Below are positions 1 to 11,700 of a stretch of 64,000 nt of DNA, one piece after another (positions within the stretch are counted from its first letter, which is position 1; each line of letters starts with the position of its first letter). This stretch comes from Tetranychus cinnabarinus (taxonomy: Eukaryota > Arthropoda > Arachnida > Trombidiformes > Tetranychidae), in contig WHVY01000005.1 in assembly GCA_022266195.1 (NCBI GenBank), positions 5,642,001 to 5,706,000 on the forward strand, in the 5' to 3' direction. A program made the translations under genes and the position numbers. The notes under the pieces are model-generated. The model worked only from the letters and a program-made list of their open reading frames with translations. It ran no database searches and was not told the origin of the DNA.

Positions 1-3000
1 TTTCCATTCACATTTCATTGAATATTTCAATATATTGAACAACTGGAGTGAATCAAATCTGTATGACAAGTTTAAATGTAAAACTTTTATCACTATAAAT
101 TTGATTCATATCAAGGCACAAATAGGTTGACTTTTGGTCGAACCTTAACCAAGTTGCCAAACTTTTTCTATTCAACCTCACTTAACCTTTTTTTCTGTGG
201 AATGCCAGTTGCACTTTTAATCTCATCATTTCACATTTTTACCTTTTCTTTCTCTTCGCCTTCCCATGAAATCATGATTCAACGATGAGACCAATAAAGT
301 TGCAAAAAAGGTGTCAAGTTGAATGAGAAAAGAACAAGAAGCAAGAAAAAAAGAAAAGAAAAAAATCGTTGAACAAAACAACTGAACAATATATTTCTCA
401 TTGAATGAAAACCAACAGAGATTTAAGATTATTTCAGATTCTTTTTATTTATACGCTTCTCTTTAACCTTATAATGCTTATTTTTCCAGATCAATTTGAA
501 ACTTTTCCACCAAAGAATACTTTTCCAACAACTTATCTGCTCACAATTTTCAAGCATTTCACTCAGCAAAAGAGGAAAAGAAGAAGAAGAAAAAAGAAGC
601 ACAAAAATTCTGACAAGCACACAAAACAAAAAGCCAAAGATTAAACTTTTCCTCTCATTCCACCTTTACTATTGAAATTATTTTTCATTACTATTGTTGC
701 TCATTTTGTTTCCCTTGACTTTATAACCATTCAATACAAACAACTCCCAATAGGTCATTATCATCGTTAATTCATGAATCGGTCAACCATGAATTTGTGA
801 TATTATTGAACAATCTCACACAACATTTCGTTATCAATTTAATCTTCACTAATATTCTTTCCACTCTTTTTTTCTTCTTCTAATGTTCATCTTCAAAGTT
901 CATGACTTTTCTCACTTTGAGTCTGAAATATCGAGCAGACAGAAGAAGAAGAAGTAAAATAAATGTGCAGACAAAAACAAAGCAACTAATGTCTTCGAAG
1001 AAAAATGAGCACGAGAAGAAAATTTTCGCTCTTTTACTCTTCTCTTTTCACCGACAAAAGCACAAACAAAGGTTGCTGAATGTGCTGCAAAAATGATGCT
1101 CAATGCGTCTCAATAAGAGAACAAAAAAAAACGAAGAAAAGAAAATGATATTTTTAGATTTTTCACTCTAAGAGACAAGAATCGCTTCAAAGTTTACAAT
1201 TGTTAATGAACATTTACTCTTCATCTTTTCAGCAAAACTCTCATTGCTCAACTAATAACCACCAATGACACAATTGTAACATTGATAATGGATCAACATT
1301 TATAACAAAGTTACAATGTAACACTTTTAAGTCAACTTTCAAGGTTGATAAAATTTCTCAATAAACAACTCCAGACTTGCAGGGATTTTTCACTCCCAGA
1401 GCAACTTGCTAATTTCAACTCTTCTTCATCAATCTTGTTCATTGGACTTTTTAATTGCTATTTTAGAACTCAATTCGAGGTTAATCTTTTTCACTTAGAA
1501 ATATTTTTATTGAAATTTTACGCAACTTGAAATGCTTTGTAAACAGTTTTTTGTAAATGAAAATTGTTAGAAAAATATTTACAAAAATTTTTCATTCGAG
1601 TCTCTTGGAGGAAAACTTGGAAATCTTGAGAATCGAGCTTTTCTTGTTCTACTTTTTCTTGAAGTATTTATCAAATATACTTGCCAATTATAATTGTCAT
1701 TATGTTTGTTTAGATTTTCCAGAGAATTTTGGAAAAGAGAATTTCATTTTTGAGAAAAGAGTTGACAAAAGTTAAGTAAAATGATGAGGAAGGAAATTGA
1801 ATATTTTTTAGTTTTTGAGCATTTTTTGTTTTCTTGCAATATTGAAATGTCGAGATGAAGAGGAAAAGGAAGATTGAATGTATGAAGCGATAAATTTGAA
1901 GAGTGAAAAGTAAAGAAAGTAATTTTTTGATATGAATGATGAATAGGAAAGAGATGAAAGTTGTGCAAGTTAAAGGGTTCAAATTGAAATTGGAATGATG
2001 AAAATATTTTTCTTTTTCTTTTTAAAGAAAAGTAGCGGAAAAAAGAAGAGAAAAAAAGGAGATTCAGTTTAAGGTGGAATATTATGATATGATAATGATG
2101 ATAATAGCAAACCATGATAATAGTTGTGATAATAATTCTGGTTTTTCACTCATGATAATGAACCAGTTACATTATATTATTGTTATTTTAATGGTAAGGG
2201 AAGAAGAAAAGCGTAAGGAAAATGTAAGTTTGTGGCAAAATGAATCAAAGCCCTTGAAAGATTTACTTCATTCAATTAGCTTCTTCTGTTCAAATCTTCA
2301 CTTCAACGTAAGAACCACACGAAATGACTCTTTAAGACCAACCGAGTGTTGAACAAGTTTTGAGTAAAAACTTTTTGCTTTAGGTTTACTCCAAAATCTC
2401 TTTGAGTTTAATAATTAATCTTTTGTCATTTTTATCATTGCACATGAAAGTCGAATTGAGGTTAATCTAGTAGCAGTTTAAAGTTTTGCATTTAAAACTC
2501 GATGCCATTCAGATGGCCTTTGAAAGTCGCATTAGGGCAAAAATTTTTCATTTCTTGTTTTCTGGAAAATTGCAAATTCTCATCTTTTAATGCACATTTA
2601 ATAGCATTTAATTAGTCTTTTTCTTGCTTTTAATCATACAATCTGTTGATATCTAGAAACGCATAATGTTAATCATCTCTTATCCTGGAAATCTGATCAC
2701 AAAATGCTAATTATCTTCTGATAAATCATTCTGAAATTTTAAGTTCATAATTGTAATGAAATGAGAGTTAAAAATCGATCGTTCTTATAACTTGAAAATC
2801 ATGCCAAAATGATTCATAACTCTAGATATCTTGTTACGATTGAGAGAAATATCGATTTGCAGAAATAAAATTTCTAGATGCCGACCTTCAAAACTTGAGA
2901 ACTGATTGAATACTTGAAATGCAAGTTCAGCTCAGAATGTTATTTATTACTTTTTTATGCAATATCTTACAGAAGAAATGATCGCATTAACCACTGACAT

Positions 3001-3771
3001 TGTTAATGTTGTGTTAATACACTTTATATCTTGTTAACATTATCAACAATATCAACAAATTGTTGCTCGCGTAGTCAGAAGAGCAAGTGAAGGAAAAATT
3101 GTCACTGATTCAGCATCATTTTCATATTGATTGATTGAGCTGAAGCAAAGGAAAAGATACAGTTTTTCTCGTTAGTCCAGTAAACAGTTTTACTTTTCCC
3201 TTTTTTCTAGTAAATAAATATCTTTTTACTAAACTTGGCAAAGTTGATTGAAATTCATTCCATTCAACTATTCAAATGTGCTTCGTTCAGACCAAAGACT
3301 GGCTAATTTGACAAACTTTTCCCAGACTTGCAAATGTTCAACCTTGTCACATTGACTGTCGTTTGAATGGCGCAAATAACTATTTATGGAAGATGAAAAT
3401 AAGTAAAGGGAAAAAGAAGGAGAAACAAAAATACAAATCAAAATCTCATTGGCATTTGTGATGCATTTTGATTGCATAAATATATTATCATGATGTAGAG
3501 TAACCCTGTTAATATAAAATATGCAGACTGAGCAATATTTTCCAATGCATAAACCTTTTTTGTTTCAACAATTTTACTCAATGTTTAACAAATAGTATAA
3601 TAATAATGATAACAGAAACAAATAACAACAATGTTCAAGCTCATCAAAAATGTTAATAGCATTGCATATAAATTTAGTGGCCTTTTTATTCCAAATGTGA
3701 TTCATGGAGACTGCAAATGTAAAGCGAATAAAGAATCAGCAAAAGGTTTTCATGGACGAATCTAGCTTCAT
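1..3771. other. AT-rich non-coding stretch
   Basis: No open frame here resembles a known protein. The short ORFs are Lys/Arg- or Phe/Ser-rich translations of purine or pyrimidine tracts and often overlap on both strands, as expected from low-complexity AT-rich DNA. No tRNA, rRNA or transposon terminus was recognised. Intergenic or intronic. Confidence 0.6.
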
Positions 3772-4491
3772 AAGGGGTATATGACAGTAATTTTTGCGAT
3801 CTCAAATTTTTTCAAATATTGATTTTCTGATAGAGCATGAAATATAACTAGGTTTAACCTTATATTGGCCTCTGTGAGGTTTACCGTTCGGCCACAATAG
3901 CCGTCCAAAGTTGAAAATTCACAAATTTTTTTCAATGATATCTCTTTGACGGATTGTGATAGATGGTTTTAACTTAGTATTATTAATCCTCTAATATACA
4001 TATATGTCCTGAGAAATAATAAAATGTTCAAATCATTTCCTTCTCGAGTTATTAAGCCAGATCACTTTTCACTCCCATTTTCTTTTTCATCGATAACTTG
4101 GTTCAAGCACCCATGAGAATTTTTTCCAATAGTGCAAAATGTTGCTCAAGACTGCAGCTATGCCCTGAGACATGATCTGTGATCTGTGATCTGAAAAGTG
4201 ATCTGGCCTGATAACTCGAGAAGGAAATGATTTGGTCAGTTTATTATTTCTCAGGACATATATGTATATTAGAGGATTAATAATACTAAGTTAGAACCAT
4301 CTATCACAATCCGTCAAAGAGATATCATTGAAAAAAATTCGTGAATTTGCAACTTTGGACGGCTATTGTGGCCGAACGGTAAACCTCACAGAGGCCACTA
4401 TAAGGTTAAACCTAGTTATATTTCATGCTCTATCAGAAAATCAATATTTGAAAAAATTTGAGATCGCAAAAATTACTGTCATATACCCCTT
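3772..4491. mobile_element. 720 bp fold-back element (MITE-like) with 299 bp arms
   Basis: The left arm (3772-4070) and right arm (4193-4491) are inverted copies of equal length, separated by a 122 bp spacer (4071-4192). The outer ends read AAGGGGTATATGACAG inward from both sides. The arms share long blocks such as CGTTCGGCCACAATAGCCGTCC with only scattered substitutions. There is no coding capacity, so it is a non-autonomous fold-back or MITE-like DNA element. A target-site duplication is not obvious, so the superfamily is unassigned. The spacer holds a short GATCTGT repeat near 4175-4192. The length and low divergence of the arms suggest a fairly young insertion. Confidence 0.88.
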
Positions 4492-4857
4492 TCTAATAAA
4501 ATGATGGCAATAAGAAAATGAAAGATTCATCTGAATACGAAATGTCAAACTTTTCGACTTGATTAGTCAAAATGAATTCATAATCAATGATCTCTATAAT
4601 TATTTGACTATTACCAGTATTTTATTTAGCACTGAATTTCCATGTAAATGCATAAGACAATTGGAAATTTCCTAAAAACGAGTTGTACGAAACTCAATCC
4701 TTCAGCTTTGCATGTCTAGGACTGTCTTGACGAAAAGGAAAATTTATGACTCATTAATAATTCTTCGAAGATTATTTTTCAACTACTTTTGAGATTTGTT
4801 TCAACTGCTAATAACTCACAAACACTAAACAGCCAGCTCATTGCTTCGAAAATGCCG

Positions 4858-5100
4858 TCGTAAGCTTACGATATTATAACAAAGACTGTGCTAAGACCAG
4901 TCAGCCGCTGCTGTGGTACAGGTCTCAGCACCAGGACCAGCGGCATTCGTCATGAAAAAAATTGCAACGCCGAAGAGGCACTCAACTACATTTGTGCCGT
5001 ACCGCCCTGCACTGCCGACTGTATTGGGTCATCAGTCTGGACTCGCCCGCCTAATGGTAGAACACTAGCAGCCCGACAGTCAGGCCAGGATAAAAGTTAA
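4858..5100 (+). other. GC-rich island with a cysteine-rich ORF of unknown nature
   Basis: A sharply bounded GC-rich patch in otherwise AT-rich DNA. An ATG-initiated ORF (4888-5100, 70 codons) encodes a Cys-, Arg- and Thr-rich peptide with an RCCGTG motif and CAVPPC-TADC spacing (seven cysteines). A 14 bp perfect palindrome, TCGTAAGCTTACGA, lies just upstream (near 4862), and AATAAA-type signals follow within about 60 bp of the stop. No signal peptide is visible and I do not recognise the family. It could be a terminal exon, a fragment of a captured gene, or a chance ORF in a GC-rich repeat. Existence as a gene is doubtful. Confidence 0.25.
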
Positions 5101-8100
5101 AATCTTTATACCAAATGCATTGTAAATGATTTCGAAGAGAATAAATAAATGATTTTGATAACTAATTTCGCTTTGTTTTATAATTTCGGAAAAATTAATC
5201 AAATATCTGATAAATCCAATGCGTTTCAATCACAAAAAAATTATGTATTGAAAAATCCAAAACTAGTTTTCAAGTTGTTTTCTGTTTCGCTACTCTATCT
5301 CTACCAATAGAGAATGGTAAAACTTAGAAAAAATTTTTCTGGATTTGCAAGTTTGGAAATGTATTCTTTATGTTTTTGGTATTTTTTCGGCGATTGGTAG
5401 GTTTAATCAGGTGATCATGTCATCACAATCAAAGGGAAAGTTAGTTCAATTAGAGTTTTATGCGTATAGTTACTTTTGTGCTCGAAGCGTATAGTTCCCA
5501 ACTAACCAGTTAATCCAGTTTTTTGTGTGACCCTACAGTAATGATCCTTTAAAACTGAACAAATCAGAAAACTGATAGTCTAGATAATTTTCGCTTCGGC
5601 AGTTGATTTCCATCTTCTGTTAACACTAGCTGTGGCACTGTGGGTTTAAATGGCAGTTCAACCTTTTTGCACATCTTCATTTGTGATGGAAACGAAAAAG
5701 TATTTACTTTTCATGCTGAATAAAAATTTGAAGCGAACTATTTTCTGAAAATTTATGCTCAGATATCTCAAGACTACAAAGAGTTGAAGTTTGATTGATC
5801 GTAAACTCTTTACCTTTGCACATATTGAATGCAGCAAAATATTGCAAATTTTAAAATCAAATAAAGATTGAAATGACAAAGGGAGAAGGAAACAAAGTTG
5901 AATTGTCAAACGATCAGCAGATCAATTTCAGTTTGAAGATGAAAAAATGAAATGAAATAATTAAACTTCCAAGTGACGAAATGAAAGAAAAGTGAAACAA
6001 AAACTTTTCCCTTTTCACCCATTCTCTAAGGTCTATCATCATTTTACATCAACAATCATTTTTCCACTGATGCTCAAGACTGGTGCATTAAAAAAGAATG
6101 AAAATTCAATATCAAGTTTTGTCACAACGAAAAATGCAGCAAAAATGATTTCAAGATGAAAGTTATCATTTAAAAAGTAATACTTTATAACAACATTTTG
6201 TCATTTCATTTTTGCACCATTTCAAGCGCAAATGATGAGATGCAAAATAAAAGGTGAAAAAATGTGCTTCAATGGCTTAGTTTTTCCATCATCTTCTTCT
6301 TGAAAACATTGAATTGAAAGAAAACTTTTCGTTTGGACGAAATGCAAAATCAAACTATTTATTGAACAGATAAATGATAACTGAATGGGAAAAAAGAAAA
6401 GAAGAAAATTCTCATTCATTTTTGATATTCAATTGAATGAATCTTGCGGTTTGCTTCTTAAACAACAAGAAACTCTTTCAGTTTGAAATGAAATGCATGA
6501 GCAAAAAACTCAAATTAATAAGCATAAATATATTTTTATTATTCCATCAATTTCACATTTCCATTAATTTTTTCCTTTCCATAATTGAATTATACTGAAA
6601 TGAAGACTGGTAAACTGAATTGAATGCATTTGCCGTGAAAAGCTTTTCTTTTTTTTCTTTAAAATTCTCCATTCTTTTAATGTTATTAAACGATTCACCT
6701 CAATTTTCAACTGATCATGTTAATAAATAATAATCTAAAGAACTTTTCAATAATAAAAATGAACATTTGAGTTCGAGTTGAATCTGGAAAGCGAATTGGA
6801 AAAAGTGATAAAAGTTGCAAGAAAAAAATGAGCAAACCCAAGTTTACACAAAATTGAATTAAACATTGAACAGTAAACTTGATGAGTTTGCCTTTTCGGT
6901 TCAACAGAAACAATATCTTTAACTAATTGTTATTACAAATATGTTCAACTCTGTAAGTTGATTAAATTGATTTAGTGAATGTTACCAAAAGATGATCACC
7001 ATGAAGATGACCAAATGATAAATGATGATCAATACATCATTGATTATTCCTTTTATCTGCTCACAATTTTCTTCATGCAATCTTTCGTTCTTTTTTTTCT
7101 CTCGCTCTGATTTTCTTATTGCTTAGGCAAAAACAGAATGCGCAAAAAAAGGCATCAACAACACTGTGTGCTATTGGTGCTGCCAAAGGCTCATCATGAT
7201 AATAAGATGGAAAAGCGAACAAAAACTAGGACAAAAGAGGAAAAACTTTTCAACCATTAATCGTGATTAGGACAATGATTTATTAAGAGAATCGAGATTG
7301 GAGCAGAGAAAAAGATCTTGATCGAAAATCTCTTTTTTTTCTCTCTCTTGTTCTTTTCTTCTGTACTCTTGCTTTTCATTCAAATCAACAAATTATTTTC
7401 TTTACGTCAACAGTTTTTGCTTCATTTTAATTGATCATCATTGATTGTCCATTGATAGGTAAAGTGATGAAGTGTTTTGAAAAATGATGAGTAAAGAGGA
7501 AAGAGAAACAAAAGGCATTTTTGCATTTCTTTTCATTTGTTTTGGGATAAACATTTTGTGATGAATAATCATTATTAAAGCGTTATTTACTTGCACTGAT
7601 GGCCATCAATTCGATGGCAATTGTTATTAATTGTTGGAAATTTTTTCTTTCTTTTTGTGCCGCTTTTCTTTATCAGCATTCCAAGTGATTGATGAGATTA
7701 TTAGTTATTGTTGAGTTATTCAAATTAGTCTCGACTTTGCATCTTATATTTGCATCTCTTTAGTTGCCTTCAAGTTCAACATTTATGAAGTTATTTGCAT
7801 TTCCCTTTGAAAATTATTGAACGTTTTATTAATTACTCTTTTCTTCACCCGCTTGCAATTGAGTTTAATCTTTATTAACATGGAACACTCGTTTGCTGTT
7901 TAATAGATAACAGTAATGATGAAAAGTAAATTGACTTTTAAAATAATTTATTAACAAATTAATTTACAGTTTAAAAAGTACTTTGGGTCCAATCATTTTT
8001 CAACTGTTGATTAATGTAAATTTAAAAGTTTACCTCTAATGAAGTTTACAGTTCAATTCAATTGTTTAAATTTTAATCGTTAGTCAAATATCCGGTTGAC

Positions 8101-8572
8101 CATGCTTTTGAATCCAATGAGAATAAGGTTGAGTTGGAAAATTTAAATTTTGATGAAAATGATTGCTAATTAACAAGAGAAAAGTCTGTTGACCGGTAGT
8201 TTATCATGAAAATTCAAATTTCCTTTCACTGTTTTCGAATGTTTTGAATAAATTGAAGGTAAAAATACTAATTGCAATTTCCGATCTGAAATTACATTTG
8301 ACTGGTTTAAGCATCAACAGCAAAAGAGTGAAAAAATTAGCAAAAATTCATTCCGAATGGCCATTCGACAATTTGCAATTTAATTATTGGAAACTTGACT
8401 AATTTAAATGCTGCCAAAAATCTGAAAAAAAACAGAACCGGAAATCGAAAGCAAATTGCAGACATATCCTGAAACAGTACATTTTTTGACTGAATAATCA
8501 CATGCAATCGTAAGCATAGCTCAAAGTTTGATTCAGCCGAATCTGCACAATTATGTTGAGGGAAGTAGTTAA
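5101..8572. other. non-coding stretch, nothing recognised
   Basis: AT-rich sequence with many poly-T/poly-A and TTGAAAA-type words. The ORFs are short, compositionally biased and unlike known proteins. No transposon ends, RNA genes or splice-flanked conserved exons were seen. Confidence 0.55.
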
Positions 8573-8711
8573 GTAAACCAGGCATTTTTTCGCTTTACGA
8601 CTGTTTGCATCCATTACTCATGTTCAAGATGGTCCAAGTCTGAGGTCTGTAGCATCAGCCGTTCTTGAGTCATGGCTGCAAACAGGCGTAAAATGAAAAA
8701 AATGCCAGGTA
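8573..8711. repeat. ~140 bp fold-back repeat, MITE-like family copy 1
   Basis: The left half (from GTAAACCAGGCATTTTTT) and the right half (ending AAAAAATGCCAGGTAC) are imperfect inverted copies of about 50 bp, sharing CTGTTTGCA and CATGACTCA-like blocks. The inner region, read on the minus strand, matches the core of the element at 19443-19586 (ACTCAAGAACGGCTGATGCT versus ACTCACGAACGGTTAGTGCT, then CTCAGACTTG in both). Ends in GTACC/GGTAC, with no coding capacity. Probably a small non-autonomous transposon family. Confidence 0.65.
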
Positions 8712-11700
8712 CATTTTTTTCGATTGTGGCGCGAAGACACCGTATTCTGAGCTAGTTCTTCATTTTCGAGCTGAATATATATTAAAAGTTTTAAGATTTT
8801 ATTGAATTTTCAACATTTAGTGTTATCCTGATAATGGGTGAAAGATTTCATTTGATTTTCGTCTATCAATTTGCATTGCATTTCGACGAGATTATTTATG
8901 AGTATAAAGTAATTCAATCGAAAATTAGCTTAAACTTCATTACTTCATTTCCGTGTTTCTCAAGGAAGTTTTCAATCTTTTCTTTTCTCAAAGAACTAAT
9001 ATTATCATTTATTTGGTTAAACCAAGAAAAGATGAAACATGTTATTGTATTAAAAATATAACAATAAACATGATGATGCTGAGTATTATTACAAGGCTGA
9101 AAATAATGTTGAATTTTTTGCCAATAAAAATGTTATTATGTGATCCATGAACGGGGAGTTGGAAATTATATATTATTCGGAAGAAGGAGAATGAAGAAAG
9201 ATGAAACAAGGTTAACTTTCATGTTAATCATTCAGGTAAGTTTAAGCGAAAAGGAAGGATAATAAAGAAAAAGAAATTAATGAGGCTTAAAATGTAATGA
9301 TAAAGAACTCAAAGTGAAAGTTAATATTTTCATTCTCCATTGTCATTCTAATATCTTTTACCAGGTAAAGAGTATCACAATTTTTCCACAGAATTTGCAA
9401 AGAAAATTATCTTCAAAACTGCTTCGAATATTTTCACATTATTCAAACTTTCCCCAACCTATAGCCTTAATCATGAGAATCGGAAAAATGAATAATGATG
9501 TAAAATAATCAAAAGCTAAAATTCAATGAAAATGGAAAACTTGAAAAATTTCAAATTCGACTGAGATTGAAATTCTCACAGAAATGCAATTCCAAGCAAA
9601 GCCAACTTCATTCACTTCAACTGTTAATGAACTTTTCTTTCAAAGAAGATTTAGTTTCGCCAGAAAAATAAAAGTTTCCATTTCAGAACAACATTTCAAG
9701 GAATTCCGTTTTCCAGTTCTTTTCCATTCCCTGATTACTTGGAATCGACTTTGCACTTTATAAGCTAAATCATTATCGATATCATTTTAAAGTTGAAGAG
9801 CAAAAGATTTACAATTATTAGAGAAAAGTAGAAATATGAATAAAATAATTGAATAAGCAAAGCATCATTTGCCACAACCTGAGGCTATCGAGTTTACAAG
9901 ATAACATTGGATATACTTTTTGTTGTATAATAATTTGCCACTTTGTAACCTTTTTGCAACTCAAATTGTGGTTAACGGTAAACTTGTATTTAAAAGCAGT
10001 TTTTTTTGTTCTCGTCCTTCAATTCCTTTTGTTGAGCAAACTTTGCAAAGTTCATCTGGTTTTTCCTATTGAATCAGGCAAACTAGTTTTTACTTTGAAA
10101 TTAGTTCATCTTATTTTCATGTTTACATTTTCACAGTTTCCCTTGTTTTTGCAGTCTCATTGTTACTCTGTTCATGTTTAAAAGGATAATTTGCATGTAA
10201 AACAAGGTTCAATTTATGTTTTGATGCTCAACATGCTTCAGGCATTTTTGCAACTTTGCTCACAACTTTTTGTTCAATTGAATGTCAAAAATGAATATTT
10301 TCAGGACAAAATATATTGCCTGAAATTCCATTTGGATCAAGACTTTGCATTTTTCAGATAAACTTGCAAATACAGTTAATACTCGGTAATCAACTTATTT
10401 TGCTGTTTAACAAGTCAACTTTTGTTTAAACTTGAAAAATGAAGTTTACCTTCACACGGATCACATGATAAATTGATGACTTTTAGACTGATTGACTTGA
10501 CAACAACTTCATGAGTCGCTTGAATATGAAAAATCATTTTCAATGGATTACTCGAGAACATGTAAACATTAATCAACTTACTCATTGAAAGTTGGTTCAA
10601 CAAACCGATTCCACAAAATGCTTCACTTTCGAACCAAAAAGAACCTTTATTTTTTCGGAGTTGAGTGAAGGAAATTTCAGCATAACAAAATGAACTTGAA
10701 TGACATTACGAATGTCGACTAAACTCTCAAGTCTGAAGTAAATACTTTTTCTGATCACGAAGTTGTTATCGTTATAGTCCAAAACCAAGCGACTATGAAT
10801 CTTGAATTTCTGTTCAATTGTGTTTAGCAATATTGGTTTTCAGGTGAAAAGCTAAACTTCATTTGCATTTCATTTTGACTCTCGATCCAAAACTCGAACT
10901 TTGAAATCGATTTTGTTTAAACTTCTAAAATCTAACCAAAGTAAACATTGCCTGATCAAATAGTGAGCTTTTTTATATTCAATTTTCTTGATGAGACTTG
11001 ACCATTTTCATGATATCAAATACAGTAAAAGTTTATAAACTCAAAGTTCATTTCTACCAAAAGCTACTTGTATTTACTGAGATTTTTGAACGAATATTTA
11101 AGGTGAAAATGTATACATTTTATGATACTTTCTCTTATTTCTCGTATTCCAAGATAACGATCAACTGGATTTATAATATCTTGATGGCAAGTTTTTTGCA
11201 ACAAAAAAGTTTGCTTCCCTGTTCACCTTGCAACTAGCCTGGAGTGAAAAATATCATTAATCAAAAGTCCAAGCAAAGTTGAACAAAAGGTAGTCAAAGA
11301 TGAATATAAAGAAAATTGAAATGGCATAAAAGGAAACAAATTAACATAAAAGATGAAGAATCACTTGAAAAACAAAGGAAATTTCAGAAAGTAAATAATT
11401 ACCTTTTCTTTTCATGATAAATAAATATAAATGCATGCACCAAGAAGAGTTGAAAAAACGGGCAAAAACAAAAACCTTAAAAAGAGTAGAAACACACAGA
11501 AAAAAGAAAAAGAAAAAACTAGTTTATTTGCATTTATTATTACAGTGGAAAACGATAATACATGATATTGTTCATTTGAAATGATGTTTTCTCGACTAGA
11601 GTCAAACAATTTCTTATACTTTGCTTTGTCATTTATTTAAATGAGCAAGTTTGAATTTCACTTGAAGATGATGAAGGTACAGCAATCTGAAGCAGTAAGA

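Noticed and set aside
1744..2115. 123-codon Phe/Ser/His-rich minus-strand ORF
   Set aside because: Translation of purine-rich low-complexity DNA, overlapping another ORF of the same kind in a different frame; no domain.
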